Assembly (NCBI GenBank): GCA_023443285.1
Contig: JAEZVB010000147.1
Location: forward strand, 1 to 11,176
Direction of reading: 5' to 3'
DNA: 11,176 nucleotides
DNA from: Bacillota bacterium
GTDB lineage: Bacteria; Bacillota; Negativicutes; Sporomusales; Sporomusaceae
The translations under genes and the position numbers were made by a program. The notes beneath the pieces were generated by a model that worked only from the letters and a program-made list of their open reading frames with translations, was not told the DNA's origin and searched no databases. This document shows positions 1 through 6,785 of the stretch, one piece after another; the stretch's first letter is position 1; every line of letters begins with the position of its first letter.

Positions 1-1452
1 ATTCCGACAATTAATAATATCAATGATATAGTAACGATCATAAATAATACCTTGAACAATGAGTTCTTTGGCCTGAACGAGATCAAGAATGAAATCCGTG
101 CAATCGAAAACAATGTATTCAATCAAGCGACAATAAATATCATCAATGAAGTAGTGGGCGGCATAAACGATATCCTCAACAATGAGTTCTTCGGCTTAAA
201 CGAGATTAAGAATGAGATTCGAGTTATCGAAAACAGTGTCCCGACGATTAACAACATCAATGATATAGTAACGATCATAAACAATACGCTGAACAATGAG
301 TTCTTTGGGTTGAATGAAATCAAGAATGAAATTCGCGCGATAGAAAACAATGTATTCAATCAAGCGACGATCAATATCATCAATGAAGTAGTGGGCGGCA
401 TAAACGATATTCTCAATAATGAATTCTTTGGCTTAAACGAGATTAAAAACGAGATTCGAGTCATCGAAAACACTATTCCGACGATTAATAATATCAATGA
501 TATAGTAACGATCATTAACAATACGCTGAACAACGAGTTCTTTGGGCTAAATGAGATCAAGAATGAAATCCGAGCTATAGAAAATAATGTGTTCAATCAA
601 GCGACGATCAATATTATCAATGAAGTAGTAGGCGGCATAAACGATATCCTTAACAATGAATTCTTTGGCTTGAATGAGATTAAGAATGAGATCCGACTAA
701 TAGAAAATACGCTAAATAATGAGTTCTTCGGCTTAAACGAAATCAAGAATGAGATTCGGGTAATCGAAAATAGTGTTCTGACGATTAATAACATCAATGA
801 TATAGTAACAATCATTAACAATACCTTGAACAATGAGTTCTTTGGGCTAAATGAGATCAAGAATGAAATCCGAGCTATAGAAAATAATGTATTCAATCAA
901 GCGACGATCAATATTATCAATGAAGTAGTAGGCGGCATAAACGATATTATCAATAATGAATTCTTTGGCTTGAATGAGATAAAGAATGAGATTCGAGTAA
1001 TCGAAAATAGTGTCCCGACGATAAATAATATTAATGATATAGTAACAATCATAAACAATACCTTGAACAACGAAGTCTTTGGCCTGAATGAAATTAAGAA
1101 TGAAATTCGTGCTATAGAAAATACGTTGAATAACGAGTTCTTCGGCTTAAACGAAATCAAAAATGAAGTACGGGTAATCGAAAACAGCGTTCCTACCATT
1201 AATCAAATCAACGATATTGTAACAATCATCAACAATACCCTGAACAATGAATTATTCGGACTTAACGAAATCAAGAACGAGATCCGAGCCATCGAAAATG
1301 GAATTGGCAACATTATCATTAATACTGATATTAGTTCGATAAATAACGTTCTCAATCAGATTAACAATACCGTCAACCAGATTAACCTCTCGGTTAATAA
1401 CGAGGAATTTGGCCTGAATGAGATCAAGAATGAAGTGCGTATATTGGTCAAT
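1..1452 (+). repeat. In-gene composite tandem repeat (41-, 38- and 21-residue units)
   Basis: Each unit starts with the 19-residue core and ends in one of three tails. Type A (123 bp) has a 22-residue tail beginning NVFNQATINI and ending GGINDIL. Type B (114 bp) has the tail SVPTINNINDIVTIINNTL. Type C (63 bp) has only TL. Unit starts are 55 A, 178 B, 292 A, 415 B, 529 A, 652 C, 715 B, 829 A, 952 B, 1066 C, 1129 B, 1243 (a longer divergent unit, 51 residues) and 1396 (last core, running into the C-terminal domain). Bases 1-54 are the end of another B unit. The A+B super-repeat is 237 bp; inserting C gives 300 bp. The array continues beyond the left edge. Confidence 0.95.
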
Positions 1453-1839
1453 CAAGCACTTGCTCAAACTCCGGCAGTCACAACCGGACCGGTGTTGCTT
1501 GACAAGAATGCAGGGAACCTTGCCTTTAAGGCAATCAACACATCACCAAATGCAGTTAATCTTCACTTCACGGTCTGGAACTGGGATCAATGTGACCCGG
1601 TCTGCTTCGCAAATAAAATTATTCCTCTAAATTCACTGTGTGTTAATGATACGATGGTGGATTTCACGCCTCAGGGCCAACAACAGATATTATCAAACTA
1701 CGAAGTCACTGTTTCCGGCATTGTGCCAGGAGTATATCTATACACGACTACGTTACTTTCAAACGGTAGCTTCGTGGGAGCAAACACCTACCGCAGCGGT
1801 GACTTCCTCCCGATAATCTTTAATCGCGTTTGCTCATAG
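1..1839 (+). CDS. Asn/Ile-rich tandem-repeat protein with beta-rich C-terminal domain (5' partial)
   Basis: The frame is open from base 1, and the in-frame TTG at 52 lies inside a repeat, so the true start is upstream of the window. The visible 612 residues hold a partial repeat, then 13 copies of a 19-residue core (consensus NNEFFGLNEIKNEIRxIEN) joined by variable linkers up to about residue 484. Hydrophobic residues at 3-4 spacing (L7, I10, I14, I17 of the core) suggest a long helical, possibly coiled-coil or filamentous stalk. The repeats contain no Cys and no Trp. The last ~120 residues differ: they have alternating polar/hydrophobic strands, Trp, and Cys at about 531, 535, 547 and 611, which suggests a small beta-sandwich head. 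A stalk plus head points to a cell- or spore-surface fibre, but the N-terminus and any signal peptide are out of view. I do not recognise a named family. Surface role and acceptor status for the neighbouring glycosyltransferases are inferred from context. Confidence 0.85.
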   Translation: MPTINNINDIVTIINNTLNNEFFGLNEIKNEIRAIENNVFNQATINIINEVVGGINDILNNEFFGLNEIKNEIRVIENSVPTINNINDIVTIINNTLNNEFFGLNEIKNEIRAIENNVFNQATINIINEVVGGINDILNNEFFGLNEIKNEIRVIENTIPTINNINDIVTIINNTLNNEFFGLNEIKNEIRAIENNVFNQATINIINEVVGGINDILNNEFFGLNEIKNEIRLIENTLNNEFFGLNEIKNEIRVIENSVLTINNINDIVTIINNTLNNEFFGLNEIKNEIRAIENNVFNQATINIINEVVGGINDIINNEFFGLNEIKNEIRVIENSVPTINNINDIVTIINNTLNNEVFGLNEIKNEIRAIENTLNNEFFGLNEIKNEVRVIENSVPTINQINDIVTIINNTLNNELFGLNEIKNEIRAIENGIGNIIINTDISSINNVLNQINNTVNQINLSVNNEEFGLNEIKNEVRILVNQALAQTPAVTTGPVLLDKNAGNLAFKAINTSPNAVNLHFTVWNWDQCDPVCFANKIIPLNSLCVNDTMVDFTPQGQQQILSNYEVTVSGIVPGVYLYTTTLLSNGSFVGANTYRSGDFLPIIFNRVCS

Positions 1840-1851
1840 TTAATCGGTAAC

Positions 1852-1888
1852 AAGCAACCCCGGCCTACCAAAAAGGCCGGGGTTGCTT
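1852..1888 (+). terminator. Hairpin terminator after the repeat-protein gene
   Basis: A perfect 15-bp, GC-rich inverted repeat (1852-1866 with 1874-1888) encloses a 7-nt loop, starting 13 bases after the stop codon. The stem sequence ends in TT and is followed by AACTATACTGCTTTTG, so there is no uninterrupted T-run directly after it. It may terminate weakly, or act as an mRNA 3' stabiliser. Confidence 0.75.
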
Positions 1889-1976
1889 AACTATACTGCT
1901 TTTGTTAGTCTAACAGCAAAACTCGTGAATAAACTAGTACTGCAGACAAAAAACGTGTTTGTAACTACGTTAAAGC

Positions 1977-1980
1977 GAGG
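1977..1980 (+). promoter_or_regulatory. Shine-Dalgarno site deciding the start of the GT4-like gene
   Basis: GAGG lies 2 nt before the ATG at 1983 but 8 nt before the ATG at 1989. Only the second spacing is normal, so 1989 is the preferred start. I found no convincing sigma-A promoter in 1889-1976. Confidence 0.5.
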
Positions 1981-1988
1981 TCATGTAC

Positions 1989-3086
1989 ATGAACTCAGGT
2001 GTATGTGAAAACGTGAATAACACCACGTGGACAAAAAACTGTTTGCTAAAATATATTGTGGAGCCTTTTATTAAAGATGTCACCTGGCATTGGCACCAGA
2101 ACCTATGGCAGGCAAAAGAACTGGCAAAAATCATTGGCGAGTATAATTATAATGTCGATGTCACTCAATATAATGATCCGAATGCACAGCTTAATAAAAA
2201 GTATGATTTACTTATTGATAATTACCCGCAGAACATTCACCTGTACAATGATATTTTAGCTGAGGATTGTTTGAAAGTATACTATAGCACCACTGCCGGA
2301 CCAACTTGGCAGTACCGCCAGGAAAGGGAGCGTCTTGATGGTTTATACGCTCGCCGGGGTGTAAAGCTGCCGCCACGGTTTGACCTGTCACCCTATGATC
2401 GAAATATTGACTTATATGATGCTATGTTTTTATTTGGAAATGAGTTTACGCCAAGTACCTATGCTGAGTTTCATATCCCCAAAGTATTTTTAATTAAGAA
2501 TACCGGCTACGCTAGTTTAGTTGGTAACAATTTGACGAATAAAGATCCTCGCACCTTTCTGTTTTTTGCCAGCCATACACAGGTGCTGAAGGGCCTGGAT
2601 CTACTGTTGGAGGTATTCGCCCAGAATAAAGACTTAAACCTCATTATTTGCAGTAACTTCAAACCAGAGACAGAGTTTTGTAAGGTCTATGAAAAGGAAC
2701 TGTTCCAGTCGTCCAATATTATTTCACTAGGATTCATCGATATTGCCAGTGAACTGTTTAAGAAAATTACGCAAGTAGCAAGCTTTGTTGTACTGCCCTC
2801 GTGCACGGAAGGTATGGCCGGTAGTGTACTTACCGCTATGTCCGCCGGTCTTATCCCCATTATTAGTCGGTGGTGCGGTTTAGCGGAGGATGAGGCGATT
2901 TATTTTGAAGACTGCAGTATAGATTGCATCGCTCAGACACTGACGCACTATTCCAAGCAATCCGAGGAGTGGATTGCAGCCCAGTCCTTACAGGCAAGCC
3001 ACATAGTGCAGACACGCTACAGTCCGGCAGACTATAGCGCCTCTATACGGTTGGCAATGCAAGGGTTACTACAATACGAGGGGTGA
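1989..3086 (+). CDS. GT4-like glycosyltransferase with altered EX7E motif
   Basis: A 365-residue protein. The C-terminal half, from about residue 188, has the GT-B/GT4 pattern: a strand plus FASHTQVLKGLDLLLEVF, a predicted Rossmann core, and the nucleotide-sugar region PSCTEGMAGSVLTAMSAG (E of EGM at residue 274). It most likely transfers a sugar from a nucleotide donor, in the cytoplasm. In canonical GT4 enzymes a second Glu follows seven residues after the first; here that position (282) is Thr. The N-terminal half is not a clear Glyco_transf_4 match; it has WHWHQNLWQ near residue 35. No membrane segment or signal peptide is visible. The ATG at 1989 is chosen from Shine-Dalgarno spacing; 1983 is the alternative. 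The gene ends 6 bp before the FkbM gene, so the two are probably co-transcribed. Donor and acceptor are unknown. Confidence 0.82.
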   Translation: MNSGVCENVNNTTWTKNCLLKYIVEPFIKDVTWHWHQNLWQAKELAKIIGEYNYNVDVTQYNDPNAQLNKKYDLLIDNYPQNIHLYNDILAEDCLKVYYSTTAGPTWQYRQERERLDGLYARRGVKLPPRFDLSPYDRNIDLYDAMFLFGNEFTPSTYAEFHIPKVFLIKNTGYASLVGNNLTNKDPRTFLFFASHTQVLKGLDLLLEVFAQNKDLNLIICSNFKPETEFCKVYEKELFQSSNIISLGFIDIASELFKKITQVASFVVLPSCTEGMAGSVLTAMSAGLIPIISRWCGLAEDEAIYFEDCSIDCIAQTLTHYSKQSEEWIAAQSLQASHIVQTRYSPADYSASIRLAMQGLLQYEG

Positions 3087-3092
3087 AAAAAT

Positions 3093-3911
3093 ATGAATGT
3101 AAACGAATTGTTTGGGATATTGCAGGCATTTACCACCCAGTATTCTGGGAATCCTGAGGTGATACCCTTTTTTGAAGAAATTCATCGTTTAGGGCTTATT
3201 GGCATGGGCGTTGGAGGGGGAAGTAATGTTGAACATAGCGGAGAACTCGGAGCACTAGAATATGTAAAAAAGAAGTTGTCCCATTTACCGAGTTTTACAG
3301 TGTTTGATGTAGGAGCCAATGTGGGGGCATATTCCTTGAAGGTGCGAAATTTATTAGGTGAAGATGTTGAAATATATGCCTTTGAGCCTTCGCTAGTAAC
3401 ATTCCAAACATTAGGGAACAATCTGCTTGGCAAAAGAATACATTTGCATAACTTCGCTCTCTCAGCTGAGTCTGGAACAGTAACTTTATTTAGTGACTCC
3501 GAAAACTCTGGTCTAGCCTCCTTAGCAAAAAGAAAACTGGATCATTTCAATATACACATGAATCAGACCGAACAGGTTTCTGTTAGAACTATTGATGATT
3601 TTTGTATCGAAAATAGTATTGATAAAATCGGATTACTGAAAGTAGATGTAGAAGGGTGGGAAAAAGAAGTATTTAAAGGAGCTAGCCGAATGCTTTCAGA
3701 CGGAGCTATCTCTTTTATTCAGTTTGAATTTGGCGGGTGTAATATAGATACGAAAGCCTTTTTTCAGGATTTTTGGTATATGTTTAAAGACGATTTTTAT
3801 TTTTACAGAATTGTTTCAGGAGGGCTTTTCCCGATAAACAGCTATAAGGAAGAATATGAATGTTTTATAACGACTAACTACTTATTGGAAAGCAAGAGCA
3901 TGGACATATAA
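3093..3911 (+). CDS. FkbM-family SAM-dependent methyltransferase
   Basis: A 272-residue protein with clear FkbM-family signatures. The SAM-binding motif I DVGANVGAYS is at about 72-81, FEPS follows the next strand, and the family motif KVDVEGWEKEVFKGA starts near residue 183. FkbM-type enzymes O-methylate hydroxyls, often on sugars or polyketides, in the cytoplasm. Beside glycosyltransferases, the likely target here is a sugar hydroxyl, perhaps capping a glycan. The first ~60 residues form a helical N-terminal extension. The ATG at 3093 follows GAGGGGTG, which overlaps the stop codon of the upstream gene, consistent with translational coupling. It is the last gene of the plus-strand unit, with a strong hairpin 22 bp downstream. 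The family call is secure; the substrate is inferred. Confidence 0.92.
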   Translation: MNVNELFGILQAFTTQYSGNPEVIPFFEEIHRLGLIGMGVGGGSNVEHSGELGALEYVKKKLSHLPSFTVFDVGANVGAYSLKVRNLLGEDVEIYAFEPSLVTFQTLGNNLLGKRIHLHNFALSAESGTVTLFSDSENSGLASLAKRKLDHFNIHMNQTEQVSVRTIDDFCIENSIDKIGLLKVDVEGWEKEVFKGASRMLSDGAISFIQFEFGGCNIDTKAFFQDFWYMFKDDFYFYRIVSGGLFPINSYKEEYECFITTNYLLESKSMDI

Positions 3912-3933
3912 GTTTCTGTGATAATCATCAACC

Positions 3934-3978
3934 ACAAAAGCACACTAATTGTCTGAGTGACAATTAGTGTGCTTTTGT
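3934..3978. terminator. Bidirectional terminator between convergent units
   Basis: A perfect 20-bp inverted repeat (3934-3953 with 3959-3978) with a 5-nt loop. The arms begin ACAAAAGC and end GCTTTTGT, so each strand gets a short T-run on the descending arm. It sits between the plus-strand FkbM gene and the minus-strand DUF268 gene and can stop transcription from both sides. Confidence 0.9.
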
Positions 3979-4057
3979 AAAGACTGCATAACATTTAGGG
4001 CTTAGGGAGTATTTCCCAATTCATGGTTCATTCTATATCTATGCAAATCTTTTATAG

Positions 4058-4756
4058 CTAGTTTTTTTGGAACCAAAAGCAGCCGCAGGCATATTTTTGT
4101 TCGTTGACAATGCTTATAGGAAGATCTATCAACAAGCCCAGACTTTGATTATCTGGAACTATTGCATATTCTTTCAAAGTACAGTCAGTAAAAAGTTCAA
4201 GAACTTGCTGAAAAGCGTAAATTCTATGGGCATTGTAACAAATTCGCGGTGATCCAACGGGAACAACCAATAAGATTGATCCTCCTCTTGCAACAACCCG
4301 TTTGATTTCACTGAGCGCTTTCAAATCACCGTTATAACATACAGGATCTCCGTACCTACCTAAGCCAATATGCTCAATTACGTGCATACAAGACAGCGAG
4401 GAGATCGAATTATCTTCGAAGGGCAAGCTTAATAGGTCTGCATGCTGGGAAGTCAAGTTTGATAAGCGCAAATCGGCGGGGCGATAGTCAAAAAATTTAA
4501 CAGGAACAAAGCCTGAAACAATGGCAGAAAAATATAAGGATGAGGAAATATCAACATGTACAATAGGCTTTGTTTTGGCTAATACCCTGGCCGCCCAGGC
4601 GGTATGATAAATGTAATGACCGTCAAACAATGTCTGACCGGTATCATCCTCTAGACATGGATATAAATCATCACACTCTAGCTTGAAACGTTTTATGGTA
4701 CAACATTCCTGATTCTTCAGTTCCTTGAAATAGCTGACAAATGTGTTTTTATCCAT
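4058..4756 (-). CDS. DUF268-family protein, methyltransferase-like
   Basis: A 232-residue protein. The region HVIEHIGLGRYGDP (about 125-138) followed by NGDL, a GG turn, VVPVG and NAHRIY (175-180) matches the DUF268 family, whose fold resembles class I SAM methyltransferases. The glycine-rich motif I is degenerate (VHVDISSS, about 66-73), whereas HADLLSLPFEDNSISSLSC resembles the methyltransferase motif II/post-II region. Whether SAM binds is therefore unclear. A likely role is modification of a sugar in the glycan made by this locus, but this is not established for the family. AAGGAG lies 6 nt before the ATG, fixing the start. It is the last gene of the four-gene minus-strand unit, 15 bp after the preceding stop, and runs into the shared hairpin at 3934-3978. 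Confidence 0.8.
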   Translation of the reverse strand: MDKNTFVSYFKELKNQECCTIKRFKLECDDLYPCLEDDTGQTLFDGHYIYHTAWAARVLAKTKPIVHVDISSSLYFSAIVSGFVPVKFFDYRPADLRLSNLTSQHADLLSLPFEDNSISSLSCMHVIEHIGLGRYGDPVCYNGDLKALSEIKRVVARGGSILLVVPVGSPRICYNAHRIYAFQQVLELFTDCTLKEYAIVPDNQSLGLLIDLPISIVNEQKYACGCFWFQKN

Positions 4757-4771
4757 CTAAGTCTCCTTAAT

Positions 4772-5614
4772 TCAGAAAAAAATTTCTTGCTTAAACACCA
4801 ACTTTACTTCCTGGTGACATGCATTAGGTATAAAACCGGCATAATGCTCGATAGCTATACGATACCCATCCTTAAACAGCTCACTAAGTTCGTCAGCAGA
4901 ATGGCAGATATCTTCACCTGCCCGATTGGCAAATACATGTTGTACTTTGTTCACCGGATTACAGAAGGTTATTGAATAAGGATAACAAAGTAGATATCTT
5001 TTTGCTAAAAACAGCTCTTTACAATTTGCCAGCCAGCCCTCAAGTGTATTAGGATTGCTAAAGGGCAGCTGAGCTAACAGTTCGAGCAGGTCTGAAACTC
5101 TATATAATGTACTTGATACCTCAAGCGGGTAGGCAAAGTCCAGTTCCGAGATCGTCCAATCAAATTTTAATAACCCATCATGTTGAGTGAATTCAGGAAG
5201 TTGTTGCGAAGTGCGTGCAGGATAACAATATACGGTATTTTGGCCTAATCGTAATGAAAATCCGAGTATATCGTTACTGCGCTTCATAGCAGCTACTATC
5301 TGCTCAAGTGAGAAAGCACGGACAAAAAGATTATCATCGACGAGAAACAGCACGAAGTCGTAGTTCTTCAGTATGGCGCAAACTTGACTCTTGAAATCAA
5401 TTTCCCTGATAAATTCAACTAGCGGATGTTCTGCAATAAGCGTATGATACTGTTCTTGATGTGCTAGTGTCGATGCTTTATATAGTACAGTGAGTTGTAT
5501 ACTGCAAAGATCACTGCAGTGAAATTGCAAAGAGCGCAAGGTTGCATCAAGCTGCATAGCCCGGTCTTTACTAAATATAAGACCAATCCCCCGAACAGAC
5601 TTCTGTATATTCAT
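4772..5614 (-). CDS. Putative GT-A-fold glycosyltransferase (uncharacterised family)
   Basis: A 280-residue protein. The N-terminus reads FSKDRAMQLDATLRSL (about 14-29), like the opening strand and helix of GT-A nucleotide-sugar transferases. A hydrophobic strand ending LVDDN (about 91-95) sits where the metal-binding DXD motif is expected. FSLRLGQN (119-126), a W/YPLE segment and NPNTLEG (187-193) look like conserved family blocks that I associate with unnamed proteins of polysaccharide clusters. No signal peptide or membrane helix is visible. Its start overlaps the stop of the upstream GT4 gene in an ATGA tetranucleotide, so the two are translationally coupled. The Shine-Dalgarno GGGAGG lies inside the upstream gene. 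A glycosyltransferase role is inferred from the GT-A-like motifs and context; substrate unknown. Confidence 0.7.
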   Translation of the reverse strand: MNIQKSVRGIGLIFSKDRAMQLDATLRSLQFHCSDLCSIQLTVLYKASTLAHQEQYHTLIAEHPLVEFIREIDFKSQVCAILKNYDFVLFLVDDNLFVRAFSLEQIVAAMKRSNDILGFSLRLGQNTVYCYPARTSQQLPEFTQHDGLLKFDWTISELDFAYPLEVSSTLYRVSDLLELLAQLPFSNPNTLEGWLANCKELFLAKRYLLCYPYSITFCNPVNKVQHVFANRAGEDICHSADELSELFKDGYRIAIEHYAGFIPNACHQEVKLVFKQEIFF

Positions 5615-6759
5615 GGGTTTGCGTCCTCCCGTTGTCTGCGGCGTTCGTTTTTCAATTGCTTGTAAACTTTCTCATACTTTCTGACCATTACTTCGGTTGA
5701 GAATTTCTTTTCTGCGGATTTCCTTGCCTGGACGCCCATTTTTGTGGTTTGTTCGCGGTGGTTAATAACATAGCGAATACATTCTGCCAACTGTTCAACA
5801 TTCTCAGGTTCGAATAAAAGGCCGCTGCGCCGCTGTTTTACTTGTTCCTGCATGCCGTTTACTTTGCTGCAAATAACAGCACAGCCTGAGGCCATGGCTT
5901 CAATTACAGCGAACGGAAAATTCTCGAGACGTGACGGTTGAAGGAACACATCAAATAAAGGAAGCTGCTGTTTCAGTTCCTCCCGGGAAACATGCCCTTG
6001 AAAGGTGACAGGCAACTGATGTAAAAACGCAAATTCACGCAGCCGGGTCATCTCCGCGCCATTGCCGAACATGGTGAGTTCGTAGGGTAAGTGTTCATCC
6101 TTTAATAAAACCAGGGCGTTTAGCAGAACATCATAGCCCTTTATATAGTTGAAAAATCCGGAGGTTGCAAATTTTATTGTGGGATTGGACTTTTCTTGCG
6201 GAGTGAAGTACGAAACATCTACGCCGTTATAAATAACCTGATGCTTTTCACTGGGGATAGGGGGTAAGTTTTTATCTACATAGGAACTTACCGTGATAAC
6301 TTTATCAGGTAAATTCACTGCACTTACATCATAGTCGAGGAAAAACTTGTTGAATTTTGAATCATATCCGCAATTCCTGCTTTCGCTATAAATGCAGCCA
6401 TGAATAGTTCCGATCAGCGGAATTTCGGGATAGCATTCTTTGATAATAGGGTTCAGTGTGCCATTTTGTGAGTGGATAACATCATAGGTAGATAAATCCC
6501 ACTCGCGGAACATGGTTTTAAAGGCATACTTTATTACCTCATCCCATAAAGGGATGTCTCCTGCAAATTTTTCTCGTAATGTCTTTGAAAAATGGGCGAT
6601 CATTGCGAGTGACTCTTGTTTCAAATTGTAAATGTCTGAAAGACTGAGCAAATCGGCCTGATGCCCTTTCGTGCTCAGTCCAGCCCGGAGTGTCCTGAGG
6701 TATGTATCCACGCCGCCAGGGCAGGGATGAGAATTGAAAGAAATAAATAGTATTTTCAT
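5611..6759 (-). CDS. GT4-family glycosyltransferase
   Basis: A 382-residue protein of typical GT4 length and two-domain GT-B layout. The N-terminal acceptor domain opens with FISFNSHPCPGGVDTYL (Gly-rich loop near 15-16) and has IHSQNG and GTIHG strands. The C-terminal donor domain begins near residue 195, with KGYDVLLNA (K207), FGNG, and a complete EX7E motif (E279 and E287 in ENFPFAVIEAM). NGVD (178-181) is the usual inter-domain block. It should be a retaining, cytoplasmic or peripheral-membrane enzyme using a nucleotide-sugar. The C-terminus is very basic (NERRRQRED), which may aid membrane association. A GAGG about 10 nt upstream supports the ATG at 6759. It lies 26 bp downstream of the GT2 gene and overlaps the next gene by 4 bp. 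Sugar specificity cannot be read from sequence. Confidence 0.93.
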   Translation of the reverse strand: MKILFISFNSHPCPGGVDTYLRTLRAGLSTKGHQADLLSLSDIYNLKQESLAMIAHFSKTLREKFAGDIPLWDEVIKYAFKTMFREWDLSTYDVIHSQNGTLNPIIKECYPEIPLIGTIHGCIYSESRNCGYDSKFNKFFLDYDVSAVNLPDKVITVSSYVDKNLPPIPSEKHQVIYNGVDVSYFTPQEKSNPTIKFATSGFFNYIKGYDVLLNALVLLKDEHLPYELTMFGNGAEMTRLREFAFLHQLPVTFQGHVSREELKQQLPLFDVFLQPSRLENFPFAVIEAMASGCAVICSKVNGMQEQVKQRRSGLLFEPENVEQLAECIRYVINHREQTTKMGVQARKSAEKKFSTEVMVRKYEKVYKQLKNERRRQREDANP

Positions 6760-6785
6760 TATCCAGTCCTCACATCTTTGTTGCT

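Noticed and set aside
52..54. TTG as the start of the repeat protein
   Set aside because: The same repeat continues in frame upstream to base 1 with no stop and there is no Shine-Dalgarno before it, so the gene is cut by the window edge.
1..1452. CRISPR-like or satellite DNA repeat
   Set aside because: The repeats are 63-123 bp, directly adjacent, stay in one long open frame, and vary mostly at synonymous sites, so they are coding.
123..1467. Series of 71-100-residue antisense ORFs, mostly beginning MNTLFSIARISF or a close variant
   Set aside because: They are the reverse complement of the repeat units, have the same period, and lack ribosome-binding sites of their own. They exist because the repeat lacks antisense stops in that frame.
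1903..1915. Second hairpin TGTTA-GTC-TAACA after the repeat-protein terminator
   Set aside because: A 5-bp stem with a 3-nt loop and no T-run; probably chance.
3182..3433. Minus-strand 83-residue ORF inside the FkbM gene
   Set aside because: It overlaps a strongly supported methyltransferase frame and shows no recognisable features.
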